Positions 25,365 through 36,917 of a stretch of DNA of 64,000 nt are shown here, in pieces (the stretch's first letter is position 1; each line of letters begins with the position of its first letter). The notes under the pieces are model-generated. The model had not been told where the DNA came from and made no database searches. It saw only the letters and a list, made by a program, of their open reading frames with translations. The position numbers and the translations under genes are program-made. Source of the DNA: Gentiana macrophylla (Eukaryota; Streptophyta; Magnoliopsida; Gentianales; Gentianaceae); NCBI GenBank assembly GCA_026214975.1, contig CM047815.1, forward strand, positions 65,231,852-65,295,851, written 5' to 3'.

Positions 25365-27678
25365 ATGACCAGAAGCGGTAAAGCCTCACTTACTCCTTAT
25401 AAGCCTGATATAAACGCTTACGAAAGGCAGTTGCGGATAGAGAGTAAACGTGGTCAAACCAGCTTAGGACTCCTTGGAAAATCTCCAACGGAATCATCTT
25501 CTAATCAAAATAAAAAAATGGCTGAAACAAGTGATGAAACAAATGAACAGAGGCTAGATCATGCTTTAGGGCATGGCCAAAACCCTGTTAATCTTAATAA
25601 TAATCAGAATAATAATAATAGGAACAATCAAGATCGGAACCAGAATAATCGTAACAATCCACCAAACCCAAGACCTATATGTGATCAAACTGTTAGGAGA
25701 AACCAGACTAATAATCCCATACTTTTACCTAATGAAGGAGCAAATAATTTCGAAATTAAATCTCATCTTTTTGGTTTAATTGACGCAAGAGCCCAATTTC
25801 TAGGAGAAGATGATGAAGATCCACATCATCATCTCTATCTATTTGAAGAATTGTGCAATCTGACCAAAAGTCAAGGTGCTCATAAGGAATTAACGAGGAT
25901 GACTATGTTTCCTTTTTTCTTTAAAAGGAAGAGCCCGAGATTGGTTTATGTCTCTTCCACACCATTCGTTAACTAGTTGGGAGGATATTCAAACTGAATT
26001 TCGAAACAATATTTCACTCGGGACGGAATTTGGAATTAAAAGTCGAGGTTGCTAATTTTAGACAAGGATCGAAGAAACACTTGGGAATGCGTGGGAAAGG
26101 TTTAAAAATTGTTAAGAGCTTGTCCCGATCATGGTTATTCCTTAGATATGCAAATTCAACTTTTTCGTCAGTAAACTAAGAAAAGATTCACGTGCTGGAT
26201 GTAGATCATGCATGTGGTGGTTCGTTAATGATGAGTGAAGCTCAAAGCAGTTTACGATGCTATAGAAAAGATTTCTAAAAACAATAGAATGTGGGAAACC
26301 GGTTCTAGCACTAGAAAAGTAGCTTTTTGCAGGAGAATGTACGTCAAATACGGAAGTTCTAGCACATTTGGAGAATTTGAGTAGAAAGTTTGATGGATTA
26401 CAGCAAGGTAAGAACCAAAATTCAGAAAATAGTACTCCAACTGAATACTCAATTCATGATAATGTGTCATTAGGGATAGAAGAACCAACAGGATATTCAA
26501 GAGAGGAAGTGAGTTTTCTTCAGCAGCATAGGAATTTGAACAATGCATATTCAAACTCATTTAATGCTATTAGAAGAGATCACCCAACTTTTAGATGGTC
26601 TGAAAACCCTAGCAAGCCAGGACAACCGCCTTATCCAGTTCAGTATAAGAATATGAATAATAATCAAGTTTATCAAGGAAATACATCTAATCGAATTTAC
26701 AATCATTACCTAGATCCTATCCTCAAAGATACCACTCAAAGTATACCAAGAACTCAAAGTTCGACTCAACTGCGAGAAGGAGTTGAAAAATGGGAAAAGC
26801 GATGGAAAATATGATGGGTGTAGTATCTACTCAAGCTAAAAATATGGAAACAATGATGACTTCTATAGGTTCGATCAAGAAGGATATGAGTTCAATGAAA
26901 ACATCTATGAGTGGACATGATACGAGTAATGAGAACGATAGAAGCTTCATTAAGGAATATGGAAGATCATTTGAGTAGGGAAGGTGAACGTAACAACAGT
27001 AGACCTCCTGGAGGATTACCAAGTAATACGGAAAGAAACCCAAGAGAGGTAAATGTTGTAGTTACGAGAAGTAGGAAACTCTACGGTAGCAATGGAGTAG
27101 AAAACTTCGGGAATAATGAAGTAGAAAATGATTTAGATAGTAAGAAGGATGAAACTAAAGATGAACTTGAATTCACTGATGAGGAAGAAGAAATCATAGA
27201 GAATTTCTTGAAAAGGAATAGAAGTTTGGAACCTGAGAATGAAGGTGAAAAATGGGTAAAAATCCCTAGAATTTTGAAAGACCCCATGGATAAAGATTTA
27301 AGGAATCTATTTAAGGAACATGTTAGAGTAGAAGATAAAGAAAACAAGGATGAAAAACAGGAAGAATTGAAGGAATCTGAAGTAGAGATTGATTCAGGGA
27401 ACAAATTAAAAGAAAAAATTCAAGAACCTGAAACATGGCGATCAAGTAATGCTCAGAAGGATAAAGGAAAAGAGAGAATGACTTCGAAACCAAAGGTTAT
27501 AGATTTAGAGTCTTTACCTTTTCCACCTAAAGATCAAATTAAAAAGATTAAGACTGATCAGAAGTATGCTCGGTTCCTTGATACTTTTCGTCATATTCAT
27601 GTTAATATCCCTGTTATCGAAGCTCTGATAAATATGCCCGCCTATGGAAAAGTTTTTGAAGGATATACTATCAAATAA
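25365..27678 (+). pseudogene. gag of large Athila-type element (frameshifted)
   Basis: The ATG at 25365 (MTRSGKASLTPYKPD) opens a frame to 25976 that shows the Asn-rich linker and SHLFGLIDARAQFLGEDDED. Several small indels between 25900 and 26370 break the core. Frames 26368-26814 and 26911-27678 carry the Gln/Asn/Pro-rich part and an acidic, lysine-rich C-terminus leading toward protease. There is no zinc knuckle. At about 26068 the copy reads GATCGAAG where the sister gag (18600) reads GATCTGAAG, one of many disruptions at CTG or CAG. True decay and sequencing error cannot be separated here. Confidence 0.82.
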
Positions 27679-27713
27679 GAAAAAATTAGAGGAATATGAG
27701 AATATATGCCTAA

Positions 27714-28193
27714 ATGAAGAATGTTCTGCAATTCTGCAAAGATAAGTTACCGCTAAACGAAAGATCTGGAAGTTTTACCATTCCATGTGAAATTGGAGGA
27801 TTTCTGTTTAAGAAGGTCTTATGTGATCTTGGAGCTAGTATAAATCTCATGTCTTATGAGGATTATAGAAAGCTAGGCATAGGAAAGCTTACTAAGACTG
27901 AAATGACTCTGCAAATGGCAGATAGATCGATTAAGTACCCTAAAGGAATTATTGAGGACATATTGGTTAAGGTAGACAAGTTCTATTTTCCAGTAGACTT
28001 TGTAGTTATGGAAATGGAAGAAGGATTTTCAGCGCCACTTATCTTAGGACGTCCATTTCTAGCTACTGGGAGAACTTTAATCGATGTTCGTAAAGGAGAG
28101 TTAATTTTGAGAGTCAATGAAGATGAAGTTGCTTTCAATATTTTCAAAGCTATGAATTATCCATATACATCACGTAATCATGTTCTTTTATAG
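27714..28193 (+). CDS. aspartic protease domain of large Athila-type element
   Basis: A 159-codon open stretch. FTIPCEIGGFLFKKVLCDLG then ASINLM holds the DLGAS active-site motif of gypsy-type retroviral proteases; ILGRPFLATGRTLIDV is the conserved second half. It would cleave the polyprotein. The frame is separated from gag by a shift near 27680 and from RT by stops after 28193, so it is part of a broken polyprotein, not a separate gene. Confidence 0.85.
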   Translation: MKNVLQFCKDKLPLNERSGSFTIPCEIGGFLFKKVLCDLGASINLMSYEDYRKLGIGKLTKTEMTLQMADRSIKYPKGIIEDILVKVDKFYFPVDFVVMEMEEGFSAPLILGRPFLATGRTLIDVRKGELILRVNEDEVAFNIFKAMNYPYTSRNHVLL

Positions 28194-28499
28194 AAGATAT
28201 TCATTACATCTATGATAATCAGTTACCAACTTTTGAAGACAGATTAGAAGAATGCTTAACTCTGTCTATCTATAAAGAAGATGAGGAAGACATTGAAATG
28301 AAAGAGATAATCCTTTCTCTAGATGAAGGAAGTTTTACTTTTAAACCACCATGGCATAAGTATTTGGAGTTAGAACTAGAAGGACCGATGCTTAAATCGT
28401 CAATAGAAGATCCGCGCTAAGAATCTGGAATTGAAACCGTTACCTTTAAATCAAATATGCTTTTCTTGAAATTGATAATCTTTTACCGCTTATTATTTC

Positions 28500-29960
28500 A
28501 TCAACTTTAATCGAGCAACAAGAAGATCAATTAATAGAAATGTTGAAAAAGCATAAGAAAGCTTTTGGATGGACAAATTGCCGATATTCGAGGTATTAGC
28601 CACGAGATTTGTGTTCATAAGATAATTACGAAAGAAGATGCTAAACCTTGTATTCAACCGCAACGCCGCCTCAACCCGAATTTACTGATTAATCGTTAAA
28701 AAGAGGTTATTAAGCTATTAGAAATGGGAATAATCTTTCCTATATCGGATAGTGAATGGGTAAGTCCAACTCAAGTTGTACCAAAGAAAGGAGGTTTTAC
28801 AGTGAAAGAGAATGATAAGAATGAATGGATCCCAACAAGGGAAATTACAGGATATCGAATGTGCATTGATTTTAGGAAACTAAATAATCATACTAAGAAA
28901 GATCATCATCCACTTCCATTTATAGTACAAATGTTGGAGCGTTTAAGTGGACATACGTATTACTGTTTCTTAGATGGTTATTCAGGATATTTACAGATTT
29001 TCATTGCAGCAGGAGATAGGGAAAAGACTACTTTCACTTGTCCTTATGGAACTTTTGCGTATAAAAGAATGCCGTTTGGTTTATGTAATGCTCCTGCTAC
29101 ATTCCAAAGATGTATGATGTCTATATTTTCTGATATGATTGAGAAATTCTTAGAGATTTTTATGGACGACTTTAGTGTTTACGGAGACTCTTTTAATGGC
29201 TGTTTGTTACACTTAGAACGAGTGTTACAATATTTGTGAGGATACCAATTTAGTGCTTAATTGGGAAAAATGTCATTTGATGGTATCGTAAGGAATTGTA
29301 CTAGGTCATAGAATCTCGAAGAAGGAATCAAGTTGATAAAGCTAAAGTCGAGATAATAGAAAAATTGCCTCCACTAGTTAATCTAAGAACGTTAAGAGGA
29401 TTTCTTGGACATGCAGGATTTTATAGGAGATTTATTGCAGATTTTTCAAAGATAGCAAAGCCTCTAAGTCATTTGCTTGAAAAAGAAGTATCTTTTAATT
29501 TTGATAGTAAATGTATGGAAGCATTTAAGACCCCAAAGCGAAGTTGATTAATGCACCAAGATTGGTGGCACCAAGCGGGATTTACCTTTTGAGATTATGT
29601 GTGATGCTAGCGATTTAGTTTGTAGGAGCTGTTTTAGGTCAAAGGTATAATAGAATTCTCAAAGCTATTTACTATGCATCTCACACGTTAAATGCAGCTC
29701 AAATCAACTATGGAACTACGAGAAAAGGGCTGTTGGTGTAATTTTTGCCTTAGATAAGTTTAGATCATATATTGTTGGTTCTAAGGTAATAGTTTATACT
29801 GAGACCATTCAAACTTTAAAATATTTCTTGAGTAAGAAAGATGCGAAACCACGCGTCTTCTTAGATGGATTCTCCTACTTCAAGAATTTGATATTGAGAT
29901 TAAAGATAAAAAGGAAGTGAGAATGTAGTAGAGTGATCATCTAAGTAGAATGGAAGGCGA
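28500..29960 (+). pseudogene. reverse transcriptase and RNase H of large Athila-type element
   Basis: Frame 28724-29239 is clean and covers RT fingers and palm: VVPKKGGFTV, GYRMCIDFRKLN, FLDGYSGYLQI, PFGLCNAPATFQRCM and the catalytic FMDDFSVYGDSF. Frame 29365-29547 (LRGFLGHAGFYRRF) leads to the thumb and RNase H. RNase H is readable in mixed frames from about 29590 to 29960. Stops and shifts at about 28600, 28700, 29237, 29547, 29617, 29720 and 29930 break it; several fall at CTG/CAG positions. Confidence 0.85.
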
Positions 29961-30199
29961 GGAAGAAATAGGAAATGAAATTAAGGATTCGTTTCGATGA
30001 ACAATCATTTAGAATCGATACTCCTTCAACCATGCAAGTTATTAAAGAAAAGAATTCCTTCTAAGGAAAATTCACCTTGGTTTGGAGATATCATTAACTA
30101 CTTAACTTTGTGATTACATTCCGTCTCATTGGACTTGGCGTTGAGAGAAAGAAGTTCTTTTCGACTTAAAATTTTATTCTTGGGAGGAACCAGATCTTT

Positions 30200-30988
30200 T
30201 TCGTAAATGTTCGGATGGGATAATCGAAAATGTGTGCCTGATAATGAAATTTTAAGTGTTTTATCGTTTTGTCATGATCGTGAGGCGGGAGGTCATCATG
30301 GAGGATGGAAAGCGCTTTTAAAGTTTTACAATGTGGTTTTTATTGGCCTACACTTTATAGAGATGCGTATACATATGTTAAATCTTGTGAGTCATGTCAA
30401 AATGGGGAAATATTTCTAAAAACATGAAATGCCTATGCAACCTATTTTAGAATGTGAATTATTTGATGTTTGGGGTATAGATTTCATGGGACCTTTCCTA
30501 TATCGTTTGGAAAAAGATTTATTCTTGTAATGGTAGATTATGTTTGAAATGGGTAGAAAGTCAAGCTCTTCCCACTAATGATACCAAGGTTGTCATACGA
30601 TTCCTTAAAAAGAACATATTCACTAGATATGGCATTCCGAGGGCGATCATTAGTGATAGAGGTTCACACTTTTGCAATCGACCATTTACTAAGTTAATTG
30701 AAAAATATGGTGTAACGCATAAGTTAGGAACGCCTTATCATCCGCAAACCAGTGGTCAGGTAGAGGTGTCAAATAGAGAGATTAAAAGAATCATAGAAAA
30801 AACAGTGGATTCCAATCGTAAAAACTGGGCAGTTAGACTAGATGATGCGTTATGGGCATACAGAACAGCTTTTAAAACTCCAATTGGTTGTTCTCCCTAC
30901 AAATTAGTCTTTGGTAAATCTTGTCATCTCCCAGTAGAGTTAGAATACCGAGCCTTTTGGGCTATTAGATTTCTGAATTTTGATCCTA
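30200..30988 (+). pseudogene. integrase, N-terminal and core part
   Basis: The zinc-binding region is at 30260-30420 (FCHDREAGGHHGGWKALLKF, then SHVKMG after a shift). The core in frame 30544-30993 has [17 protein letters not shown] and [17 protein letters not shown], giving the second Asp and the Glu; the first Asp block (GIDFMGPF) is at 30475-30500 in another frame. Integrase is interrupted after AIRFLNFDP by the solo LTR at 30989 and resumes at 33203. Confidence 0.87.
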
Positions 30989-33197
30989 TGTAATATCCCG
31001 ATTTTTGGATAAAGGGCATTTCGGTCTTTGATAAATCGGAATATTATGTTCTTTTGTTTTAAAGGTTTTATAAAAGAAAAAGAGATAATTAAGGAATTTT
31101 AAGTAATTAGGAAAATTGGGATTTATAAAAAGGAAACAAGTCCTAATTAACCTAATCACTTTTGTCAAAAAAAAAAAGAAGGGAGCCGCATATTTTGAGA
31201 GGAGGCACGCAAGTTTAGAAAAAAAAGAGGGGAAGAACTTTCGATCCCCAGTGCTTAATCCGTTGATCTTTTGGACAGACATCTCAGGGAAAAAGAATCA
31301 CCGCGACAAGAGGATCGTTTGGATATCAACCATCCTTAGAGCCGTTAACGTAAGTTCTCATCATCGTTCTTGTTTAGGGTTCGTTTTCGGCGCTCAATCT
31401 GCTTTTTTTTCGTGTTTAAGCATCGTAGTAATCTGTGGTGTCAATCGCTTTTAGGCTCGGTGTTAAAAGGGTTTACCTTTGTCAAGTGTGGTTGCTTGGA
31501 TCGTAGTAGCTCGCAAGAATCGAGGTAACGTGGTTTTCTTATCGTATGGCTAAGTTCTCGTAAGGTTGTAGGCAATTCTCTTGTATTGTTTTCTCATTGT
31601 TTTATCTGTTAAAAATCAAGTTTTTGGGGTGCATGTGCGATGGAAATCGTAGGGGTTAAGTTGCAGAATTCTGGGAAATTCCCAGGTGGACGGGCGTCCA
31701 GGGATTCGGACGGGCGTCCGGTTCCTCTGCAAAGTGGACGAGCGCCCGATTTTGGACGAGCGGCGTTCATGGTGAAATTTTGATACTGAGATTGAATAGG
31801 GTTTGGGTGAACGGGCGCCTCGCCTAATGGACGGGCGCCTCGCTTCTCTCGCAAATTGGACGGGCGTCCGGACTTTCTGGACGGGCGTCCAAGGGGCAGT
31901 TTTTCATACAGGGATGTGATGGCTTGAAGGTGGCCGGCCGTTCGGCCTTTTGAGACGGGCGTTCTCTTTTGGACGGGCGTTTGGTCTGTGTTTCTAGTTT
32001 TTCATTGTTTTTTTGGTCATGTCACTTGAGTTCAGGCTTTATTATCGTTTCTAATGCATAACCTTACGTGACAAAGCTCTGAACTAGCTTCTGGTGTGTT
32101 TAGTTCCGGCACCACATGGATTCCCTAAAAGATGAAGTGTGGGACCACTGGAAGCTTCGGATTTGCCTTGTGCTTCGATAAGCTAGGGTTTATCGATGTC
32201 TGTGTAATCGCTAGGGCTTGTCCGTGTCTAGAGGTCTAAGTACGAGGGTAGGAAGTGTGAGGGAGCTTACTTGAAAACACTTAGGTGGCTAGTTAAACAT
32301 CTAATCAAACGTATGTGCTAGATTAAAATCTTAAACATCATGCAATGCTTGGTAAGGCATAGTACAATATCGCGATGTGTCCCTCGACCTGGACAAAGTA
32401 GATCGCACTCCACGCCGGTCAATCGATTGGCCGATAAAGCGTCTGGTGCACTCGCGCGGTCATCACACTATCGGGACTCGAGATATTCCCGGGCTACTAG
32501 AGCGAGTCTCTAAGTAGGTTGCACCCGATTGTCCTAGTACATCCTATTACTAGCGTAGTGCCCTTGTTATTCATGATGTAACAAACTTGAGCTAAGATAG
32601 ATACCCTTGGAACCTCATGTTATGCAATGAACATAATATGATAGTTAGCTAGGGGCTAATAACGGAAATGAGTTAATAAAAGACGGTATTGCTTTTATTT
32701 CTTTATGAGGGCATGGTTGTACGATCTTCTACACGTTGCTAAGTACTTTTGTACTTACCCCGTTACGTTATCTTTGTCTTTCCCTTTCCCCAAAGAAGAT
32801 GAACAGGTGGTTACCAATGATGAGTTCTTTGGTGACGAGGACGCTTGAGTTGGAGATTGAAGACTTAGATCGTTTAGATGTTTTCTTTCCATAAACAGTT
32901 GTTTCCAGTTTTGGACAATGTTGTTCTTTCTTTTGGTTTAGATATCTTTGAGATCTTTTGGATTGAATTCTGGATGTTTAGATCTTTTATTGGATTTAGT
33001 TTTCTTCACAAAGATTGATTACCGTATGTTTCGATCGCTTGGTTTTCCCGAGTTGTTGAGTTGTTTTATCTTCCGTGTCGTTTGGATTCTGATGTATGAC
33101 GTAAGGCTTGCATGTATTATTGAGTTCTTATTTGATAATATATGTGCCGAGCGCTCTTTCCGGATAAGGACTCGGTGTCCGGGAATGGAGCGTTACA
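30989..33197 (+). mobile_element. solo LTR (probable Tekay-type chromovirus)
   Basis: A 2209-base insertion within integrase, flanked by a perfect TSD tccta (30984-30988 and 33198-33202). It begins TGTAATATCCCGATTTTTGG and ends GGAGCGTTACA. These TGTAAYRYCCCG...GTTACA termini are typical of Tekay/Del-type gypsy LTRs. It has no primer site, internal region or second LTR, so it is probably the product of LTR-LTR recombination. The strand is assigned by the TG...CA orientation and the lineage-typical start. It carries the hairpin-rich cluster at 31680-31990. Confidence 0.85.
31680..31990. repeat. cluster of GGACGGGCGTCC-type motifs
   Basis: About a dozen near copies of GGACGGGCGTCC or its variants (GGACGAGCGCCC, GGACGGGCGCCT) occur in 310 bases, many self-complementary at their ends. 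They are locally GC-rich in an otherwise AT-rich element. Spacing is irregular, so this is not a simple tandem repeat. Confidence 0.75.
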
Positions 33198-33700
33198 TCC
33201 TAAGGCTGTCGGTGATCATAGATTACTTCAGTTAACAGAATTAGAAGAATTTCGCCTTGATTCTTATGAAAATGCTCGAATCTACAAGGAACGCACGAAA
33301 GCTTTCCATGATAAGAGAATCTATAATCGTGAGTTCCATGTAGGTGATCGAGTGTTATTGTACAATTCACGTTTAAAGTTGTTTCCAGGAAAGCTTAAAT
33401 CAAGATGGACAGGACCATTTAAAGTAACACGAGTTTATAAACCGAGTCGTTGAATTAATCGATGGGAATACAACTTTTATAGCCAATGGTCACAGTGGTG
33501 AAACTATTTACGGAAGGTGAAGAAGTCTCTCTCATAAATGAAGTGATGTTCTTTGATCGACCCTCCAAAAGGCTAAAAAAAAAGCAAAGGCTCAAAAGTC
33601 GAAAGTATCAAATTACCAGGTTTTATCTTTACTTTTATATGTCTAAACTAGTTTCGCTTTTACCGGATAGGCGTAAAAGAACCTGGATGTCTTTTTAGAT
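33198..33700 (+). pseudogene. integrase C-terminal part after the solo LTR
   Basis: Resumes with [20 protein letters not shown] and continues to [20 protein letters not shown] then [12 protein letters not shown], the GPF/Y-type C-terminal domain of gypsy integrases. It is collinear with the core ending at 30988 once the solo LTR and one TSD copy are set aside. A basic tail continues in a second frame at 33486-33698. Confidence 0.85.
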
Positions 33701-34895
33701 AGATTAGGAGTTTTTGTTTTGCTTTTGAAGTTTGGTTTTAATAGAGATATCGCTTTTATTATGAAGCCTTAGTTTTTGGAAAGAACAAGCAATTGTTGAG
33801 AGAGAAAAAATTGAAAGAAGTTTGTAATGGTACGTCGAGAAGCTCGATAAAGAGAAGGGCTAAGTTTTTACGGAAGTGCAGAACTGTGGAAAGATTGAAC
33901 ACAATTGGGCGATGTGGGAAAATATAACTCAATCTCAGAATGAGTGTTTGAATGTAATTAAGAAGAACGACAGGTGGTTAACCTAAAATCCCGATGGACT
34001 TCCAAGACTTAATTCAAACGCTACGTTTCTAGGATTTAGTTTGCTTGAACGGTATGTTAGAAATCTGAGTTTGTAGAAATTGAAGAATTAGAAACCCCGT
34101 AAGTTTAAGTCTTTTATTGTTTTTAGTTTTATAAAATTTTTGCATAACTTTGAAAATTTTATAAAATTGGATCTTTATAAAATTAAGGAGTTTTATAAAA
34201 GTTTTATAAAAAGTTTTTTTAAGTTTTTAGATATTTTAAAGAATTAATATAAATTTATTGAATTTTTATAAACTTTTAAATAAGTTTTATAAAGATTTTA
34301 TAAATTTTAAGAAAAGATTATAAAATTTATAAATTTTATTTTCTATTTTATTAAGTTTTTATTGAGTTTTATAAGTTTTATATCAAAAATCCAAAAAATA
34401 AAAAAATTGAAAAATCATAAAATTACACACGGACCGATCCGCCCTTACACCGGACCGATCCGGGTTCGAAGTTAACCTAAAAGACGGGATATTTTCTTTC
34501 TTCTTCATTTCTCCTCTTTTCTTCAACAAAGAAATGCAAAGATCACCACTTCCACCCCCAAATTTTTTTTTTTTTTCTCTTCAAAATACAAATTACACTA
34601 AACCATTACATACATTCTTCCTCCTTTACTCTCCTCTCTTCAACACAAGTGAAAAATTTGAAAAAGATCGAACACAAGCTCCTTCATCCCGGAGGCTTAT
34701 ACGACTTTTCCGGCCGCTTTTCACTGTTTTGTTCATTATAAGGTATAATTTGTTTACTCTAGTTATCAATTTCATAATCTTTATAATTTTTAGATTTATT
34801 TTCAACTATTTTGATTTTTAAGTGTGTTGTGACATTTTATTTATGTTGTTGTTGTTGTTGTTTTGTTGTTTTATTATTATTCCAAAATTCGTAGA
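33701..34895 (+). other. spacer between pol and envelope-position ORFs
   Basis: No coding similarity seen after about 33700. At 34090-34400 there is an AT-rich stretch with about ten copies of TTTTATAAA. At 34430-34470 two palindromic words, CGGACCGATCCG and ACCGGACCGATCCGG, resemble those of the LTR. A C/T-rich leader follows, a possible start region for a subgenomic or spliced env-type transcript. Confidence 0.55.
34090..34400. repeat. AT-rich TTTTATAAA-repeat stretch
   Basis: Short palindromic words TTTTATAAA/TTTATAAAA recur about ten times without fixed spacing. It lies between integrase and the first envelope-position ORF. Confidence 0.6.
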
Positions 34896-36000
34896 ATGGC
34901 CTCATCCAGTCGAAAAATCTCTAAGAAACGAAAGCCTAATATTCCAATAGAAGTACCGGTCGTAGAATTAAAAGAGTTAACACCGGAAGAAGAATCTGTC
35001 AGTTTTGTTGCTACAGCTTCACCTCAAGCTAAGAATGCTTATAGGAATATCTATAGTAAATGTGGAGTTGTTTTGGAAAGAGGCTTAGATTTTGATGACT
35101 TAGGAGAGGAAGTTAGGCGTATTTTTAGAGACGCCAATGGTTGGATTTTGCGGCTCAGAGGACAGAGAGATCAATACTACCCTAGTAGTGCAGAGTTTTA
35201 TGCGATTCTGTCTACTTTGACACCCACTGAGGGTAGTATGATAGAGTCTATTCCCCTTAGGTCTAGACATGTTTCTTTTAGTCCGGAACTTATAAATGTT
35301 GTTTTAGGGGTAGAAGTTTTTCCAGATGAAGAGGATTATAGAGTGTTTATAGATTAGATGATCCCGCTATGTATGAGCAGATTGCCTCTGAGCTCAGAGA
35401 GGAATTTGATGCTGCTGCAGAATGGGTGGACAATGATTTAATTATGGGAAGTGTTTTAGAGATCTGAGGGCAATTAAAAGGTTTCTGAGCCATACTCTCT
35501 ATCCCACTACCAAACACACCGCCTTTGGTAAAGAAGATTTATGCATTACTTGGGCGATGATTCATGATATTAAGGTGGATGTGGGGAAAATTATGTATAG
35601 AAGGGTTTCGAGTTTATTGTTACTCGCCAAAGCAGGAGTCACATGTACTTTCCTGGCTTTATTTCGGATTTATGTCGTAGATCAGGAGTTCCTTTCCTAT
35701 CTAACGATAAGTTAACTATGGCAGATGAGTCCCTGATAGGCCCTAGTCTGAGGAGGTCTCCAGAGGGTTCGATAGACTCGATAGTTAGACGTAGTGCACC
35801 TCCACCGATTCCACCGGCCAAACATTTTCATCTTTTTCGAGCAAAGCAGCAGCCTTCTTTTCCAAACACCATTACATACGATATGTTTCAATCTTTAGTG
35901 TCGATGTAGCCCGAGGACAAAGCTAATATGGCTCTGTTTTTTCGGCAGAGTAGGCGGTGGAGTGATGATTTACGTAGAGGATGTTGAGACATGAGCGAGA
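34896..36000 (+). pseudogene. envelope-position ORF 1, plant transposon domain
   Basis: The ATG at 34896 (MASSSRKISKKRKPNIPIEV) opens a frame to 35354, with a basic N-terminus then a globular part: SPQAKNAYRNIYSKCGVVLE, PSSAEFYAILSTLTP, RHVSFSPELINVVLGVE. This fits the 'putative plant transposon protein' domain found downstream of pol in Athila elements. Homology continues in shifted frames (TKHTAFGKEDL at 35510, FISDLCRRSGVPFLSND at 35650, FRAKQQPSFPNTITYDMFQS at 35840). No signal peptide or membrane segment is visible. Function unknown. Confidence 0.72.
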
Positions 36001-36917
36001 TGCATCTTGATCCTTCTTTCGATAAAACCGCCTATCCGCCTCATCAATCTAACCCATATACTTTACCGTAATGGATATCACCTATTCCACCATCTCGTAG
36101 CTTTCATCATATGCCAAATCCTTTTGGAAGCCGATCTAGTGGTCGTGGTGTCTTTTATACTGAGTTCTCGTGGTGTCGTTACATCTATCTTGGGGAGGAT
36201 TTTCGATTTTGCAAGGATGACGGCGAATATGAGTTCGATGGGTCTCGATGATTCGATTCGGACCACGACTACGTTTCCACAAACCGATACGCCATCGGTT
36301 CCAAGTTTGAATGATCCAGTTTATCCAAATTGAGGATGATGATGTTGACATTATTTGATTTCGTACAGCTTTGTTAGTTTTAAACATTTTTCTATCTGTT
36401 TATTTTATTTTCTGCATTTTAAATACTAAGTTTGCTAATTTAATAGTTTTTCGTTTTTCATAATCATTTTATGTCGTAGTAGTAAATTTAATCACTTTTA
36501 ATAATATTTAAATATTTTATCAAAAATCTAAGAAAAAAGAAAAAAATATTTTCGTATGTCGTTTTTAAAAATATATATAATTCATGTGTCGTTTTATCCG
36601 TATCGTTGAAATAATATTTAAAGTACCTTTATAGCTTCTAAAATAGCTTGAAGTCTATTTAGATAAACAAAGCGAACTTGAATTTTACAACCTGTATTAC
36701 GGTAAAAATATCTTAAAGCCGGACCGGTCCGTGAGTTTGAGACCGATCCGGGAGTTAAAAATTCTTTGAGTCATATTGAGAGTTCTAATATGCAGCCACG
36801 TATACTCTCAATTTTGTCCATTTAAAGACAAGAAGTCGAGAGTGAAAAAATTGCAAATTCACTCATTCACTTTCACCTTTCTATACATTTAATTATTTTC
36901 ATCTCAGATCAACTAAA

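Noticed and set aside
31680..31990. CRISPR-like or other regular array
   Set aside because: Spacing is irregular, words vary, and the block lies in a plant LTR.
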